Positions 41,232-53,827 of a DNA stretch of 64,000 nucleotides are shown piece by piece. Where the stretch lies: assembly GCA_027625915.1 (NCBI GenBank), contig JANTQA010000032.1, forward strand, positions 15,826,001 to 15,890,000, written 5' to 3'. The notes under the pieces are model-generated. The model saw nothing but the letters and a program-made list of their open reading frames with translations, searched no databases and was not told the origin of the DNA. Both the position numbers and the translations under genes were made by a program. Numbering within the stretch: the first letter of the stretch is position 1; each line of letters starts with the position of its first letter. This DNA is from Anaeramoeba flamelloides (taxonomy: Eukaryota; Metamonada; Anaeramoebidae).

Positions 41232-41814
41232 GTAATTTTTTTTGTTTTTTTTTTATTATTCTTTTTTGATCAATCTTTCTTGCTTTTTATCAAATTTGAA
41301 TCTTTTTTATTTTGGCGACAATACAAACCAATTTTGATTTCAAGCAATTCCAGACTTATACGTAATTAATAGATAATTTTTTTTAAAAAAGTATTTTTCC
41401 TCCTTTTCAGAAACAAACCAAACGGATTGAACTAAAACCTTGATAAAAACAAATTCTTAGTAAACCTTCTCATCAGTCCGTTCTCTTTGGAATCTCACAA
41501 ATTATTTTTTTCTCAAGAACTCTCATAAAACAAAACATTTTCTAAAAATTACAAATCTGGATTTCAAAATTTTTCCTTTAACTTTAAAAAACGATTATTG
41601 AAATCAGCCAACAAGAAATACATTAACTCTTCTGTTTGAATATAAATAAAAGAAACAATCATTTTATTTATTCTTGAAAAAGAACAGAGAGATTTATTTG
41701 CAAAAATATTAAGGAGGAAGAGACACTCAAAAACTTTAAAAGATTAATAACAGATACTTTTTTTGTCAAATTGTTTTCTTTTGAGGCCATTCTGAAAGAT
41801 TACTAATAGAAAAA

Positions 41815-42590
41815 ATACTTTTAAAGTATAGTACTGAAAAAAATAACGTACATGAAAATAATCCCAGAAATGATTTTCAATTGTGAATACTATTATTTTC
41901 CAATTAAAAAATGAAAATTTTTAGTTCACATCTCAAAAATATTTTTCGAGTTTAGAAGTCGAAAGAAAAACTAAAGATCTAAACAACATCATTAGAAATG
42001 ATATTTTTAGACAATAATATAGACTTCCTTAATGAATTCTAAGACAAAATTTTTACTCTGCTAATTTGATTGTAACAATAATAATTAATATTCATTTTGA
42101 GAAATTGAAATAAAAATTTTTATTTATTAATTGGAAAATAACGGTATTAGGAAAATTATTGTGTAATTTCTTTTATTTTCAATTAAACCCTTTTTATAAA
42201 TAACCAAAATTTTTTTTAAAAGCCTAGTAATAAACCTACCAAAAGTTCATTAAAGTAGGGTGTCTATAGAATACTCAAATAATTGTTTGATAGCAAAAGT
42301 AGATCAACTTTTTTAGAAAAATAATCAATTTTTATACAGGTTGACTAGAGTTTGGAAAATGATCGTTTTTATTCTTGTTTTTTGATTTATTGAATGGTGT
42401 TTTGAAAAAGTGCTATTTAATTAATAATCATTCTAATAAGTGGAGGGGGGGTTAGAAAATAAAAAGTTCGATTCTTAAAAAAAGGAATTTGATTGTAAAT
42501 AGCTGAAATTACATAATAATTTTACTAATATTGACAATTAAAAATCTTGTCCGGGATTTTTTTCATTTCATGTATTTTTTTCGCTACTTT
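41815..42590. mobile_element. TIR-flanked repeat, copy 2, with internal fold-back
   Basis: Left end ACATGAAAATAATCCCAGAA and right end ACAATTAAAAATCTTGTCCG with TTTCATGTATTTTTTTCGCT mirror each other and match copy 1. The segment 42150-42430 is inverted relative to copy 1, while 42480-42590 is direct, so this copy has rearranged. No ORF of note. Confidence 0.55.
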
Positions 42591-45555
42591 ACATTCCCAT
42601 TGGAAATAATGCTTTTGTTGATCTCAATTAAACCCCAATTTACGTTGGCCAAAGTAACTTTAAAAAAATAAATTCCACACTTTTTTAAAATAGCTCTATC
42701 TCCAATCAACCTTTTTCACTTTTTGCTTTGTGTTTTTTAAGGTGGCAGTTTTACAACGATCAACACCAGCATTCGAATATTTTGTTCTTTATTGAAAATT
42801 TTATTTGACAGTGGTTAAAAATATGTGTGTTCATATCAAAAATACTCGTTTTTCAAACAAAATCTTTGCCTTTTTTTTTCCTTCTTGTCCCAACATAACA
42901 TCTAGTTCAGTATTCAAATAGTACACCGAATGTCAAACACAATTTTGAAGGCAAAGTCCTTGATATTTTGAGATATTTTAAATTAGGAATTGAGTTAGCT
43001 CAATTTTTTTGTATTTTTTGGGAATTTTTTTCATTTGATCTATTTTTATTTATATAAAATTTTATCTAAAAAATTGCACTTTTCTTTGAGATAATTTCAA
43101 AATTGCTCTTTCATTTTTAGAATTTCTTTTTTTAAATAGTAGAACTTTAAGTAACCAATATCAGATTTACTTTGTGCTTATTGCCCACCCCTTTGATCAT
43201 TTAATATATATATATATATATATCTTTCTTGTATAAAGAAATACACTTTTAATTTTCGCCATTTGGTTGAAACTTTTCTTCATGGGTTATTTTGACAACT
43301 TATTTCACTTACCATTCTGGAAAAAAATTGACAAATCGGTTTTAATTGTAAAACTGTAGTAAATGTTCTCATTTTCAAATAAATTTTTTAATGTCTTTTT
43401 CCCCTTCCATTTTAAAACCAAAACCAAGTCCAAAAATTATATTGATTATTGCAATCAAAATAGAATTCAAAAAAAACATATAAAACCAAAATTTAAGCAT
43501 GTTCTATTTACTAAATTTGAAATATAATTATAAACATTAGTAAAAGAGAATTTTTTGATGATATGCTTTTTTCATTCATCTGAAATTGGTTTTACGATTT
43601 TTACAATAGGTATTAATCAAGTTTGGGTAATTTCAGTTTCATATATCTTCATTGATGAATGGACAATAAGTAAAAAAATAATGGAAAAGTTTTCCTTTTC
43701 ACTACAAATTTACAATTTTTTTTCGATTTGACTATTTTTTTCCAGAATATTAAGTTCAAACACCCCAAAAATTTAAAAAAAAAAAGAATTAAAAAATGTT
43801 AATTTTTATGTTGTTTTCAAAAAGCGATCAAGTAAAAGTTTTAAAAATTATAAAACGCGCCTTTTTAAAGAGTGAATCTAACAATTTGAACAAATTTTTT
43901 TAAAACTTTTGTTACTCAATTTTTATAAAATAACTGTACTCATATTCAAGAGTTAAATTCCGAGAAAAAAAAAATAGAATCAAAAAAACACAAATAAAAA
44001 CAATAAAGTTTGTAATTGATTTCTTTTTTAGAATAAATTTTGTTTCTTGGAGAATTATAATATTGTAATTAACCAAGAGAAATCATTTGTCATTGTTTTT
44101 ATTGTTAATATAGTGAAAAATTATCGTTTTAAACTCATCTTTCATATTCCGCCAATCAATCCATTTAGAACTCTTATTAAATTGTTAAATAATAATGCTA
44201 ATTTTTGAAATTAGATAAGATAAAAAGGCATTAGAGCCTTCATTAAATATTCTTATATACCCTTTAAAAATATCAATAACTAAAACAATTCATTTTTTTT
44301 TTCTTTCTTAATTCCACCTCTATTTGGGAAATTTTTTTTTTTCCGTTTTGGAATTGTGTTTCATTTGATCCATTATTAATTTTGCACTAAATTTGGAATA
44401 TTAAAAATTAAAAATTCAATCTTTTATTACAACAAGAATATTTTTTTTGTTTCCAATTTCTGAACCCCTGATTTATATTTAATCAATAACATTGCATCAC
44501 TTAACTTAATCTTCAAAGAACCAATTTAAAAATAATTCAAAATCTAGTGGTGTGGCCTTGAAGAAAAAAAAACAAAAAAACACAAATTTACATTTTTTTT
44601 TAAATCCCAATATTGCTGTGAAAATCGTTAGTACTTATAAATACAAATAATCTTGATTTTTCATTTATCCTAAAAGTTGAAATTTCCTTCAAAAAATTAA
44701 AAACCTTGCTACTGATCCCTTAAAATAATAACTGATGTGAAAAAAAAATCAAATTGTCAGATTTATTACTTGACTAACTCATTTTTTTTTTTTAACAATA
44801 CTGATTAATACAAAAAAATGATAAAAACTTTTGATTAATTCTCCCTTTTTTTAAAATTTCGGACTCGTCTTTGATTAAAGATGAAGAAAACCTGTTTATT
44901 GGTTTAACTGTAATGAAACCATCCGAAATTAATCATATTTAGGAATATTCTTTCAAATAAAACTTTTTATTCGTTGTGTTCACAATTAAAAAAAAAGGAA
45001 ACTGAAATAAAACAGTTGATTCAATTTTTGTCCTTAACAATTGTTATTCAAAAGATTTACTTTAGAAATATAATACAAAGTCAATTAAATTAACTCAGCA
45101 AATTCAGAACAATTTTTTTATTCAAGACTCAAACCTTCAACTCATATTTCTTTTGTGTGTGTGTGCGCGTGTGTGTGTGTCAGGTAGGCATTGTAATCAA
45201 ATCTTTAAATTAAAAGAAAAAGTAAAAAAAAAACAGTAAAAATATGTATTAAGATTTCAATTTTTCTTAATTGAACAATCAAGATGATATTTTTATATTC
45301 CTAATACTAAACAATTGTCAACACACAATAGACAAACCCGTTGATAGTTATAAACAAAACTCTTTTATATAATTTATTTATACACCTCTATTTTAATTCT
45401 ACTAATTATTTTTTTCCCAACCTTTCATTTGATCAGGAGAATAAGATTAAAAAAATAAAAAAATACAATAAACATATCACCTCTAGTTATTATCATGAAA
45501 TAAATTCTCTTTTTTTATTCTAAAAATATCAATAATTAAAATAATAATAAACCCC
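42591..45555. other. Intergenic spacer, no gene seen
   Basis: A/T-rich. It contains a CACACTTTTTTAAAATAGC motif at about 42677-42705, resembling one end of the CATTTTAAAAAAGTG family, a TA run at about 43203-43223 and a GT/GC run at 45154-45180. An open stretch at 42742-42820 could be an exon (GGSFTTINTSIR or VAVLQRSTPAFEY depending on frame), but nothing supports it. Confidence 0.5.
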
Positions 45556-45752
45556 TTTTCACAATTTTGGACACACCCAAAATCAAAATTGGACAAAAAA
45601 ATTCTCTATTTTTTCGATTATTGAAAACTAATTTGTAAATCACTTTTCAGTTACTGACTATTAATGTTTTTAAGGATAAAGTTCTAAATTGAAACAAAAT
45701 AAAAAAAAATAAAATAATAAAAAAAAAATGGGTGTGTCCAAAATTGTGAAAT
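45556..45752. mobile_element. Palindromic GGACACACCC MITE at the left of the Tc1-like element
   Basis: Starts TTTTCACAATTTTGGACACACCC (split here: TTTTCACAATTTTGG plus ACACACCC) and ends with the complement GGGTGTGTCCAAAATTGTGA. The two ends resemble each other more than the outer right end of the transposon. It has no coding capacity. Confidence 0.6.
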
Positions 45753-45792
45753 GACCACAACGAAAATTTGTATTTTTATTTTTATTTTTCTT

Positions 45793-46878
45793 TTAAAAAA
45801 AACCATTTATAGATTGGCCATCTCTTTCAATCACTAAATTGATTCTATTATCCATTGAAAGTGTCAGATTTTCTAAAGTTTCCCATTTTATACTCTCCCA
45901 GACATTTATTAATTGATCAATAAATTCTTCTTTATTTTTAGGATTTACGTGTTTTAATCGACGGTCCATAATACTCCAAAGATTCTCAATGGGATTGAGG
46001 TCTGGGATATTTGGGGGCCAGGGATTCATAACTTGACACCCCCGATTGAGAAAATCCATCGTTTTTTCTTGATGTATGGGGTCTTGCACCGTCCTGTTGA
46101 AAAATCCAATTTAAACAGCCATACTCCCTGTTTGCTTTTTTGATTACCCTTGAATTTTTAATAATGTCATTAATATACGTTTCTGTATTTACTGATTTTT
46201 CGATGACAATTAGTTCTGTTTGAAGATAATAACTGATACCTCCCCCCAAATTAAAATTTTTTTTCCCAAATTTCTCACGTTCTTCAAATACAGAATCTTT
46301 TTACAAAAAAATAAGAAAAAGAAAAAGAAAAAATTAAGTAAACAAGAAAAAAAAAAAAAAAAACCATCAAGTTCATTTCTCCTTCGCCAAATTTTTCTTG
46401 TTTTTGAATTTAAATAGAACCAGGACTCATCGGTAAAAAGTACTCGGGCCCAATCAGTTTTATTTGACTTGTGGTTTAATGTAAAAAGTAATCGTTTAGC
46501 AATCTGTATTTCGTTTAAACTTTGACGGATTCGAGGTGGCTTGTAGTCAAAATTTAAGGATTTTCTTATTCTGTAAATTGTTGTTGGTGAACACTTCGAA
46601 TTGGGAAATTTTGTTTTACATTTATTTGATAAAATCTGACAACTCATTGTCCGATTTTCTACAGTTTCTTCCAGTACAAAATTTTTTAAGTCATTTTCAA
46701 ATTCTCTTTTTTTTACACCTCTCTTTTTTTTTGAAATTCGATGCTCTTCTTTCCAAATCTTTATACAATAACGAACTTTTGATAGTCCAATTTCTAATCT
46801 TTTTGCAATTTCCCTGAGTGAAATTCCGTCATTATGAAGTGTAATTATATTGAATCGGATTTGTTCTAATTCTTCCAT
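45793..46878 (-). pseudogene. Tc1-like DDE transposase, frameshifted
   Basis: Starts at ATG 46878 with a paired helix-turn-helix region (IITLHNDGISLREIAKRLEI, then SPTTIYRIRKSL), followed by the first catalytic Asp in LFTDESWFYL, the second in WIFQQDGARPHTS and Glu in PDLNPIENLW. The D-to-E spacing is about 34-35 residues, as in Tc1. Frame changes occur in A-rich runs near 46253 (before WGG) and near 46060 (after ARPHTS). A T/C-rich stretch of about 60 bases interrupts the gene after RRRNELD (about 46300-46365); it might be a small GT-AG intron (GTTTTT...AAAAG) or an expansion. As it stands it cannot encode a full transposase in one frame. Confidence 0.88.
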
Positions 46879-47297
46879 TAAAAAAAAATTGAAAAAAATG
46901 ATATTTTAAAAATTTTTCACAAGTTAAAATTGGAAAACAATTTTGAACAAAAGTCCAAATTGTACAAAATTTATACAAAAATGGATTTTGATATGTTTAG
47001 GAAAAATCTGAGGTGTGTCCAAAATTTTGAAAAATAGTTTACAATTGAAAAAAAAAACTCATTTTTAAATAATAACATAATAATTAACTTTGTGTTAGAG
47101 TAAAAAAAACGAACTTTTAAAAAATAAAAGGAAAAATAACAAAATTACTAATATTTAAACAAAATACCAATACTATATTTAAATAATAATAATAATTTAT
47201 ATTACTAGTTTATTATAAATCAAGTGATAATAATGATAAATCCGAACAAATAATTTTAACAAACGAAGAACAAATCCAAAACCGACAATACATTGAA

Positions 47298-48646
47298 TTG
47301 AATGAAGATTTCCAAAATCAAATGTATGATTATCAATCTCAGCAATATGTTCAATATGGCCGAAGACATCGAGGACGCGGAAGAGGGCGCGGGAGAGGGA
47401 GGGGAAGGGGGAGAGGGAGAATGCAAATGGATAACCGAAACTCGCTTAATATAAGAAATCGATATTACCAAGGGGATTTAAATGAACCAAAAGAAACAGT
47501 TAAGAAATCTGAAGGGGAGGGAGGAAGAGGAAGAGGAAGAGGAAGGGGAAGAAATACTGTCTTTAAAACACTTGATGATGATTTATTTCAAGAAGATGAA
47601 AATCAAGAATTAAAAGAATACCACGAAAATGAATTCAACAACACAACAAAACAAAACGTTTCAAATGAGAACGAAAATAAGAATGAAGAAAAAGAAAAAG
47701 AAAAAGAAAAAAATAATGAAAATGAAACCGAAAAAGAAAAAGAAAACAAGAAAAAAGTTTGGCAAGTTGAATTTAAAGGAGGAAGAAAAGATATTTTTGA
47801 ACTTGAAACGGAAATGGAGATCAAACCATTAGATTTTGTTATTGTTGATGCAGATCGTGGTAAAGATCTTGGTAGGGTTGTAAAACAAATATTTCCACAA
47901 GATCTTCTCGAGACAAACGAAAACTTTGATAACGAACAGAAAAAAATTTATAGAAAAGCAACAATAAATGAAGTAAACAACCTTCCTTTAAAAATGGAAG
48001 AAGAAAATCAAGCACTTTCAATTTGTCAAAATAAAATTTCAATGAGAGGACTTCCAATGGAAGTAAGATTATTCCTTTATTCCTTTATTCTTTTATTCTT
48101 TGATTCTTTTATTCTTTTATTTATATATTTATTAAATTATGATTTATTTTTACAGCCACTTTAAAAAATACAAAAAGCAAAAGTTTTCAAAATTTTTTAG
48201 ACTTAAATTGCTTAGAGGTATGAGTCAAACATTTTTAAGCAATAATTTTGAAAACTTTTAGTTTTGTCTTTTTTACAATACAGGTATACTTTTTCTTTTA
48301 ATATTTTTATCACTTTACTAAACCATTACATTTGAATTTTATATAATTGCTCACTATTTATACATTATCACAAAATAGATTTTAGATGCAGAATTCCAGT
48401 TTGATAGAAGAAAATTAACTTTTACTTTTATTTCTGATGTTAGAATTGATTTTAGAGAATTAGTAAAAGATCTTTATAAAATTTTCAAAGTAAATAATAT
48501 TTTTATTTGTTTTTTTTTTAAATTTTCATTTTTTTTTTTTTATTTATTCATCTATTATTTATTCATTAATTTATTTATTATTCTTATTATGTAATTTATA
48601 GGTTCGTATTTGGATGAAACACATTAACCAAACAAGGAATAATTAA
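47298..48646 (+). CDS. RG-rich PSP1 C-terminal domain protein (three exons)
   Basis: Exons 47298-48062, 48379-48489 and 48602-48646 join in phase 0 to 306 residues. An in-frame stop immediately precedes the ATG. Two Arg-Gly tracts (residues 24-41 and 76-85) are followed by an acidic Glu/Lys/Asn linker. The PSP1 domain (about 154-300) shows DFVIVDADRGKDLGRVVKQ, RKATINEV, ENQALSICQNKI, GLPME-ILDAEFQFDRRKLTF, RIDFRELVKDLY and RIWMKHI. The domain is shared by Crithidia RBP45-type RNA-binding proteins and bacterial YaaT/RicT. With RG tracts an RNA-associated role is likely, but the target is unknown. Intron 1 carries a palindromic MITE. The Tc1-like element ends 263 bp upstream and may affect the promoter. 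Confidence 0.88.
48157..48278. mobile_element. Palindromic CATTTTAAAAAAGTG-type element in PSP1 gene intron 1
   Basis: Left arm CACTTTAAAAAATACAAAAA then GCAAAAGTTTTCAAAAT pairs with right arm ATTTTGAAAACTTTTAGTTT then TGTCTTTTTTACAATA. It shares AAAAGTTTTCAAA with 14338 and 21503. About 120 bp. Confidence 0.65.
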
Positions 48647-49829
48647 AATGATATTTCTTTTATAAACACTGCTTATTAATAATAAAAAAATTAAATTAAA
48701 ATAAAATATTTCTTTAATTTTCAAAATAATGTTGTTTGACAATTAAAATTAAGATTCCAACTAAAATTGTTTATTTTCAGATTTTACACATCCAGTTTGA
48801 TCATTTTTTTTTTTTAGTTTTGATCATTTAAATTCCAACACAAAATAAAAATTTCTTTTAAATTTCCTATTGCTATTTGAGTTTTTTTTTATACATTTCC
48901 TTCTTTCTTTTGACTTGATCCTTTTCTTTTTCTTTTTTTAATTTTAATATTTACACGCTGACTCTTTTCTGATCATGAAAATTTATCAGTGGCTAAAGAA
49001 TGAATTTTAACCGAATATTCAGAATGAACATTTCCCCAACAATCCCTATTTTGGTTTATTTGTTCCCTTTCAAAAATTTTCAAAGATTGGAATTTTACTG
49101 AACGAAAGCTACTAGACTTCATAAAATCACCTCTTCTATTAGATTTCATTTAATTAACAAAACCTTTTTGAATATTATTTGAATTTTGAAATTATTGTAA
49201 AAAAATAGGTAGTTTAATACAATTCTATTAATTTTTTTTTTCAAAAAATTATTTTTCAGGATTTAGCTTCAAGAAAGAAATTAAATTTATTTATCAAGAG
49301 TTAGGCTTTTCTTGAGTTTGGCTAAATCTTTGAAATTTCTGATCATACAAAATTCGGCTTCTTTGGTTTCTGTGATTTTCACAATTACTAAAGTTTTCAA
49401 GAAAAAACTAAAATCTTATAGTATAATTTTTTAAAAATAATTATAAACTTAAATAATGTTTTTTGGATCTTTAAATGTATTTTAAATTGTGTTTTTTTAA
49501 ACTAATGACCATTTAAGAGTTTTGAAAAAAAGCAAGCAAATAAATTTAATTTTTATAAAAAATTCTAAGTGGTTTTGTCTAGAAAAATTTACATTCAGGA
49601 CAATTGATGCACTTTTTAAATATTTTCTCTTATGAATTGTACCTAAATCACGTTGGTAACCTATATCATATTATAAAATTTTTATCTAGGATGTTTTGTT
49701 TTTCAGCTTGAGCGTTTGGAAATAGGAATAAATAGTCAAGTGCTTGGTTAGTAAACTTTTTTTCATTCAAAGGCACCCAACATTTTTTTCAAATATCAAA
49801 TATTTTATATAATTGACCTTTAAAGAGCA
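48647..49829. other. Intergenic spacer, no gene seen
   Basis: A/T-rich DNA after the PSP1 gene. AATAAAAA near 48678 may be its polyadenylation signal. Otherwise short, motif-free frames. Confidence 0.5.
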
Positions 49830-50600
49830 AATAAAAAAGAAACAGAATAATACACACCAAAGAATTGTTGATTTAGTCTCAAATAAAACTAATAAATCAA
49901 TAGATTTTCTTAAAAATTGAAAAACACAAATTCTTATGTGTTCAATGAGAAAAACAAGAATCGTCGTTTTGATCTTCTACTGGTATTTGATTATTAAATA
50001 GGAAACAATTTTCACTTCCCTTTTCCATATTTTTCTTCTAGAAATCAATCACCAAATGAAGTGTATTGGAATTTGTGGTCTCTATTTGAAAAAGGAAATG
50101 AAAATGAAGTGAAAATGTTTCACATTTATTCAACAAATATCAGGATCAAAGATTGAATATAATTCCAATAGTAACAAATATGATATCTCAACAATCATTT
50201 TAACAGTTTCAATAACTTTAGAATAAAAAGTTTTAACCCAGAGACTATTGATCTTGCAATAAAAAAAATATATGCAACTGTATTAGTTGTCAAAAAAAAA
50301 TCGAAAAAATGTGAAAAAATGTTTTCAGTTTTGATAATTTCCAATATATAAATTTTTTCTTCTAATATACATGCAAAATCTTTAAACATGTGTATTTCAC
50401 CCATTACAACTGGACCCGCTTTGACTGGAAAACGATTTATTTAAATAGAAATTGGGGGTTAGATTGCGAATTAATGTAAATGGTTCAAAGATATTCAATA
50501 GAACTGCTTCAAAATTTTCTTCATAATCACAAATTTTGAAAGATAAAATGTTTTTCTTTTTTAAAAATTTGCAAAAGAAATCTTTTTCTTGGTTTTTTTT
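49830..50600. repeat. Old duplicated segment, copy A (partner 59450-60020)
   Basis: Collinear matches to 59450-60020 include AATCAATAGATTTTCTT.AAA, ATTGAAAAAC.CAAATTCTTA, TTTCAATAACTTTAG.ATA and CGATCTTGCAA-like stretches. The minus-strand open stretch 50600-50405 ends in YLNKSFSSQSG and matches YPNKSFLGQSD in the partner, so a coding exon may have been duplicated. A MITE interrupts this copy at 49980-50143. Confidence 0.65.
49980..50143. mobile_element. CTGGTATTTG MITE inserted in duplicated segment
   Basis: Starts CTGGTATTTGATTATTAAAT, followed by ATTTTCACTTCCCTTTTCCA, and ends CAACAAATATCAG. Left flank TA; right flank mutated to GA. The partner segment at about 59587 has only TA at the matching point, so it is a related empty site. 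Confidence 0.8.
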
Positions 50601-50620
50601 ATGTAATAAAAATAAATTTA

Positions 50621-50818
50621 GAGTATTTTTAAATTTAAGGCACAAACTTTCAACGATATTTGAGGCACATAAAAAAACCTCAAATTAAGGCACAAAATTT
50701 AGATTTTTTTTTAACAAAATTATTTTACTAGAATCTAGAATTTTGTTCTACAATTTGATATTTTTTTATGTGCATTAAATTCCGTTGAAAGTTTGTGCCT
50801 TATATTTAAAACTGACTT
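50621..50818. mobile_element. 197-bp iteron MITE, diverged copy
   Basis: About 198 bp flanked by TA (50619-50620, 50819-50820). The ends have decayed (GAGTATTTTTAAA, ACTGACTT), but TTAAGGCACAAACTTTCAAC, CTCAAATTAAGGCAC and GTTGAAAGTTTGTGCCTT remain. Confidence 0.85.
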
Positions 50819-50820
50819 TA

Positions 50821-53447
50821 AATCTTCTAATTAGTTCTAAAATCTTTTTTAATTTTATATTTAAAGAACACCATTTCTGGTTTAAATTTCGTTATCACAT
50901 TAAAGCTAATATTTTTTTTTTCTTTATTATAGAGATTCAATATTACAAGTCGGTGGCTAAATTCCTGTAATGGGTTAAAGTTTAAAGGGGGGTTATTAAT
51001 CACACTTTATGTAGAGTTCAATCAATTTGGGTCGTTTAAAGATTCTTCATTAAAGATAATCAAATTCACTTTTTTGATCTTTAAACTTTTTTTTTTAAAA
51101 AAAAAATAACTTTACTGTTCGGGAATAACAATTTTATAAAAACCTGTAAAATACTTTCTTAATATTTGCAATTTTAACTTTTTGATCTAAAATAAAAAGT
51201 AATTTTCAAAACAAATTGTTAAAAAAAACTTAATATATTCTGCATTTTCTGAACATTTTTTATTGAATTCTTTTTTTTTCCAACGTTTTTTCGATCTAAT
51301 AAATATATCCAGAAGTTAAAAAAATATAAAAATAAAAATTCGAATGGGAAAGGAACTAAACAGAAAAAATTAAATACTTTAATTGATTTTTAATTGAGTG
51401 ATTTTTAATCGAATAACACCTTTCTAGTTCTCACCAAAGTGGGGGGAAATAAATCAAATTAGAAAAAAAACGAAGAAAAGATGAGAATTTTATAAATAAC
51501 CGGCTTTTTAAAGTAAAGTAAAGTCTACTAGATGGCTTTTAAACTATTGAAAAACAATAATTTTTCATTTTTAAATAATTATTTCAGTTAATAATATAGA
51601 AGATGTGTTTTTTTGTTTTGTTTTTTATTTCTTTCATTTTTAATAACTAGCAATTATGTCACCAAATGCCAAAAGGTTAAATCCTACGACAATACAACCA
51701 CACACATCACCTTGTACCACCCTTTTAATTGAAATTAATATAAAAATTGGTTCTTAATATTTAATTAACATATTTTTTAATACATTTACTGTTTATTTTA
51801 TATGGATCTATTTAATCTTTAGGTGCAATTTGTTGGTTAAAAAGTTTTAAAACGAAGACTGTATTTAATACATTATTTTTTTTTTTTTTTTGGCATACTT
51901 ATTGAATATAGTGTTTTAAAGAGTTTTTAACAATTATAAAATGGTTATTACAAATTATCTTGAAAAGTGTTTTTGATATTATAATATACAACAATAAAAA
52001 TAAACTTTTATTTATGTATACCTCTTAATTATATATATATATTATTTTAAATATATCCAATAATGAGTTTTAAAATTGATCGTTTTTAAAGAAAATAATT
52101 TTTTTTCTAATTAAATTTACTCTTTCCATAATGAAAATTTTTATAAATATCCTTTTTTTATACAAATTCTTTTTATCTATAGGTAATATTTATTTTTTAC
52201 AAGATATTTAGTTTTCATGAAAAGGGAAGAAAAATATGATTAAAATTAAAACAGCGTCTTTTAACATCAATTATTAGATTTTATATCTTAAGAATTGCTT
52301 TAAGTGTTTAATATTTACTATATTAAAATCTAAAATCAATGTTTGTTTTGATAAAATGTTAACAAATTTACTAAACAATGTTAAAAAGTGGAATAAACTT
52401 GTGATTTATAAAAAGTAAACATAAAATTAATAAGATTACTTAAAAGTGTATTACTGTATAATCAAAATGATATAGACGTTGTGGTAAATTTAATGGTTAA
52501 CTCACAAATGTACAGACTTTTAAATTTGATACATATCTTTCCTAGATTAATCTGAAATTTTTTATCAGGGACAAAAATAGTTTATATTTTTAAAAAAATA
52601 AATAATTAACTCAAAGATTACTTTTGACAAATTATTTTCGAAAAATTTGAAATAGATTGGAAATATAACTATTTTCAGGAAAAGAAAAGAAAATAAATAG
52701 TCTTTGGGGTTTTATGGTGAAAATTATTGAGTAAATCTTGAAACAACAAAAACTCAAAAAATGTTTATTTTTGAATGGTACAAAATATTTCGTTTTAAAA
52801 TACATGATATACTATTTTTTTGGAGTTTTTATTAATAAAATTGGATATAGAATTTAAAAAAAATATATATAATGATAATTGTAAAACTGGTGATCATTAG
52901 TAAAAAAATTAATAATTAATTCTTCAATAATATTTATAATATATATTTTTTTTTAGCCATTTGACACATTGGGTGTTTAATTATTTACTTTTTATACAAA
53001 TATACTTAAATTATATTCAAATCCCGGACAATACCCTTTCCTTAAAAACATTTACTATTTATTAACGATTTTTTTGTCTACATATAGAAATAGTCTAAAA
53101 ATTGATCACACCATTTTTCAAATTGATTGCAGATATCATCCAATAGCATGGAATAATTTGTGCATATATCGAAATTTTGAGTAACTCAAGTTATTATCTA
53201 TTAAGATTTTTATTAGAGGTTATAAAATTAGAATTTAATAAAATAATGATTACAAAATAAAAAATGTAAATAAATGAAAAAAAAAAAAAAAAAAAAAAAA
53301 AAACTAAAATTAATCTATTTGTCTGTTTTTTATTTATTATTATATTTTTGGTTGTTAATTTTCCAAAAAGATATTTTAATTAAACAAAAATAAAAATAAA
53401 TCATGAAAATGTTTTCAAAAAAATTATTTTATTCAAATCTAGTTCTA
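50821..53447. other. Intergenic spacer, no firm gene
   Basis: A/T-rich. A 33-codon frame at 51656-51757 (MSPNAKRLNPTTIQPHTSPC...) has unusually high C content and could be an exon, but nothing recognisable follows. A TA run lies near 52034-52042 and a poly-A run of about 25 bases at 53278-53302. Confidence 0.45.
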
Positions 53448-53814
53448 ATGAATATACAAAAAATGGAGAAAAAAATTATTGATGCAATTACTGCGAAATT
53501 AAAAATTCTGGTGAATCTCAAAAGACTTGTTGACTCTCATTTCTAAAAACAAAAAGTATTTATCTTCAAACTTAAAAACAATTGAATAATACAAACACAT
53601 TTGCTTTTAGCTCAACCAAGATATTTTGATAATAAATGAGAAATGGAAAAAATCGTATGAAATTACAATAAAATCATTAAACCACCAGCAAAAGACATTT
53701 GGGGAAGTAGAGTTATTAGCCATTCTTAAACACGTGACAACAAAAGGTTTTGAAAAGTGTTCAAATGGTATTTGTTATATTTCCTCTTTTACATTGCTTA
53801 ATTGCCGCTTTTAA
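53448..53814 (+). CDS. Small helical protein, unrecognised (two exons)
   Basis: Exon 1 (53448-53510) encodes MNIQKMEKKIIDAITAKLKIL. A 100-bp intron (GTGAAT...CTTTTAG) leads to exon 2 (53611-53814), beginning LNQDILIINEKWKKSYEITI and containing KTFGEVELLAILKHVTTKG. This makes 88 residues, mostly predicted helix by composition. No family is recognised. The 3' part may be mis-modelled, since a GTATTT donor lies after KCSN. The stop is only 13 bases from the stop of the convergent gene at 53828. An upstream exon is possible because an AG precedes the start. Moderate codon-like composition is the main support. Confidence 0.4.
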
Positions 53815-53827
53815 AAACTTTCTGTAT

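Larger units (their letters stand above)
45556..47034 (-). mobile_element. Tc1/mariner-superfamily transposon, inactive
   Basis: About 1.5 kb. The outer ends are TTTTCACAATTTTGGACACA (45556 onward) and, on the right, the complement of GGTGTGTCCAAAATTTTGAA (to 47034), followed by TA at 47035-47036. The transposase gene reads leftward. A further inverted end copy lies inside at about 45729-45752, so the left 197 bp form a separate palindrome, perhaps a MITE of the same family abutting or nested in the element. The left TA is not clear. Confidence 0.85.

Noticed and set aside
41411-42820. Third exon for the 40406 gene at 42742 (CGSFTTINTSIR...)
   Set aside because: The frame fits but the intron would be 1.5 kb and the nearer acceptor gives an immediate stop; no homology to decide.
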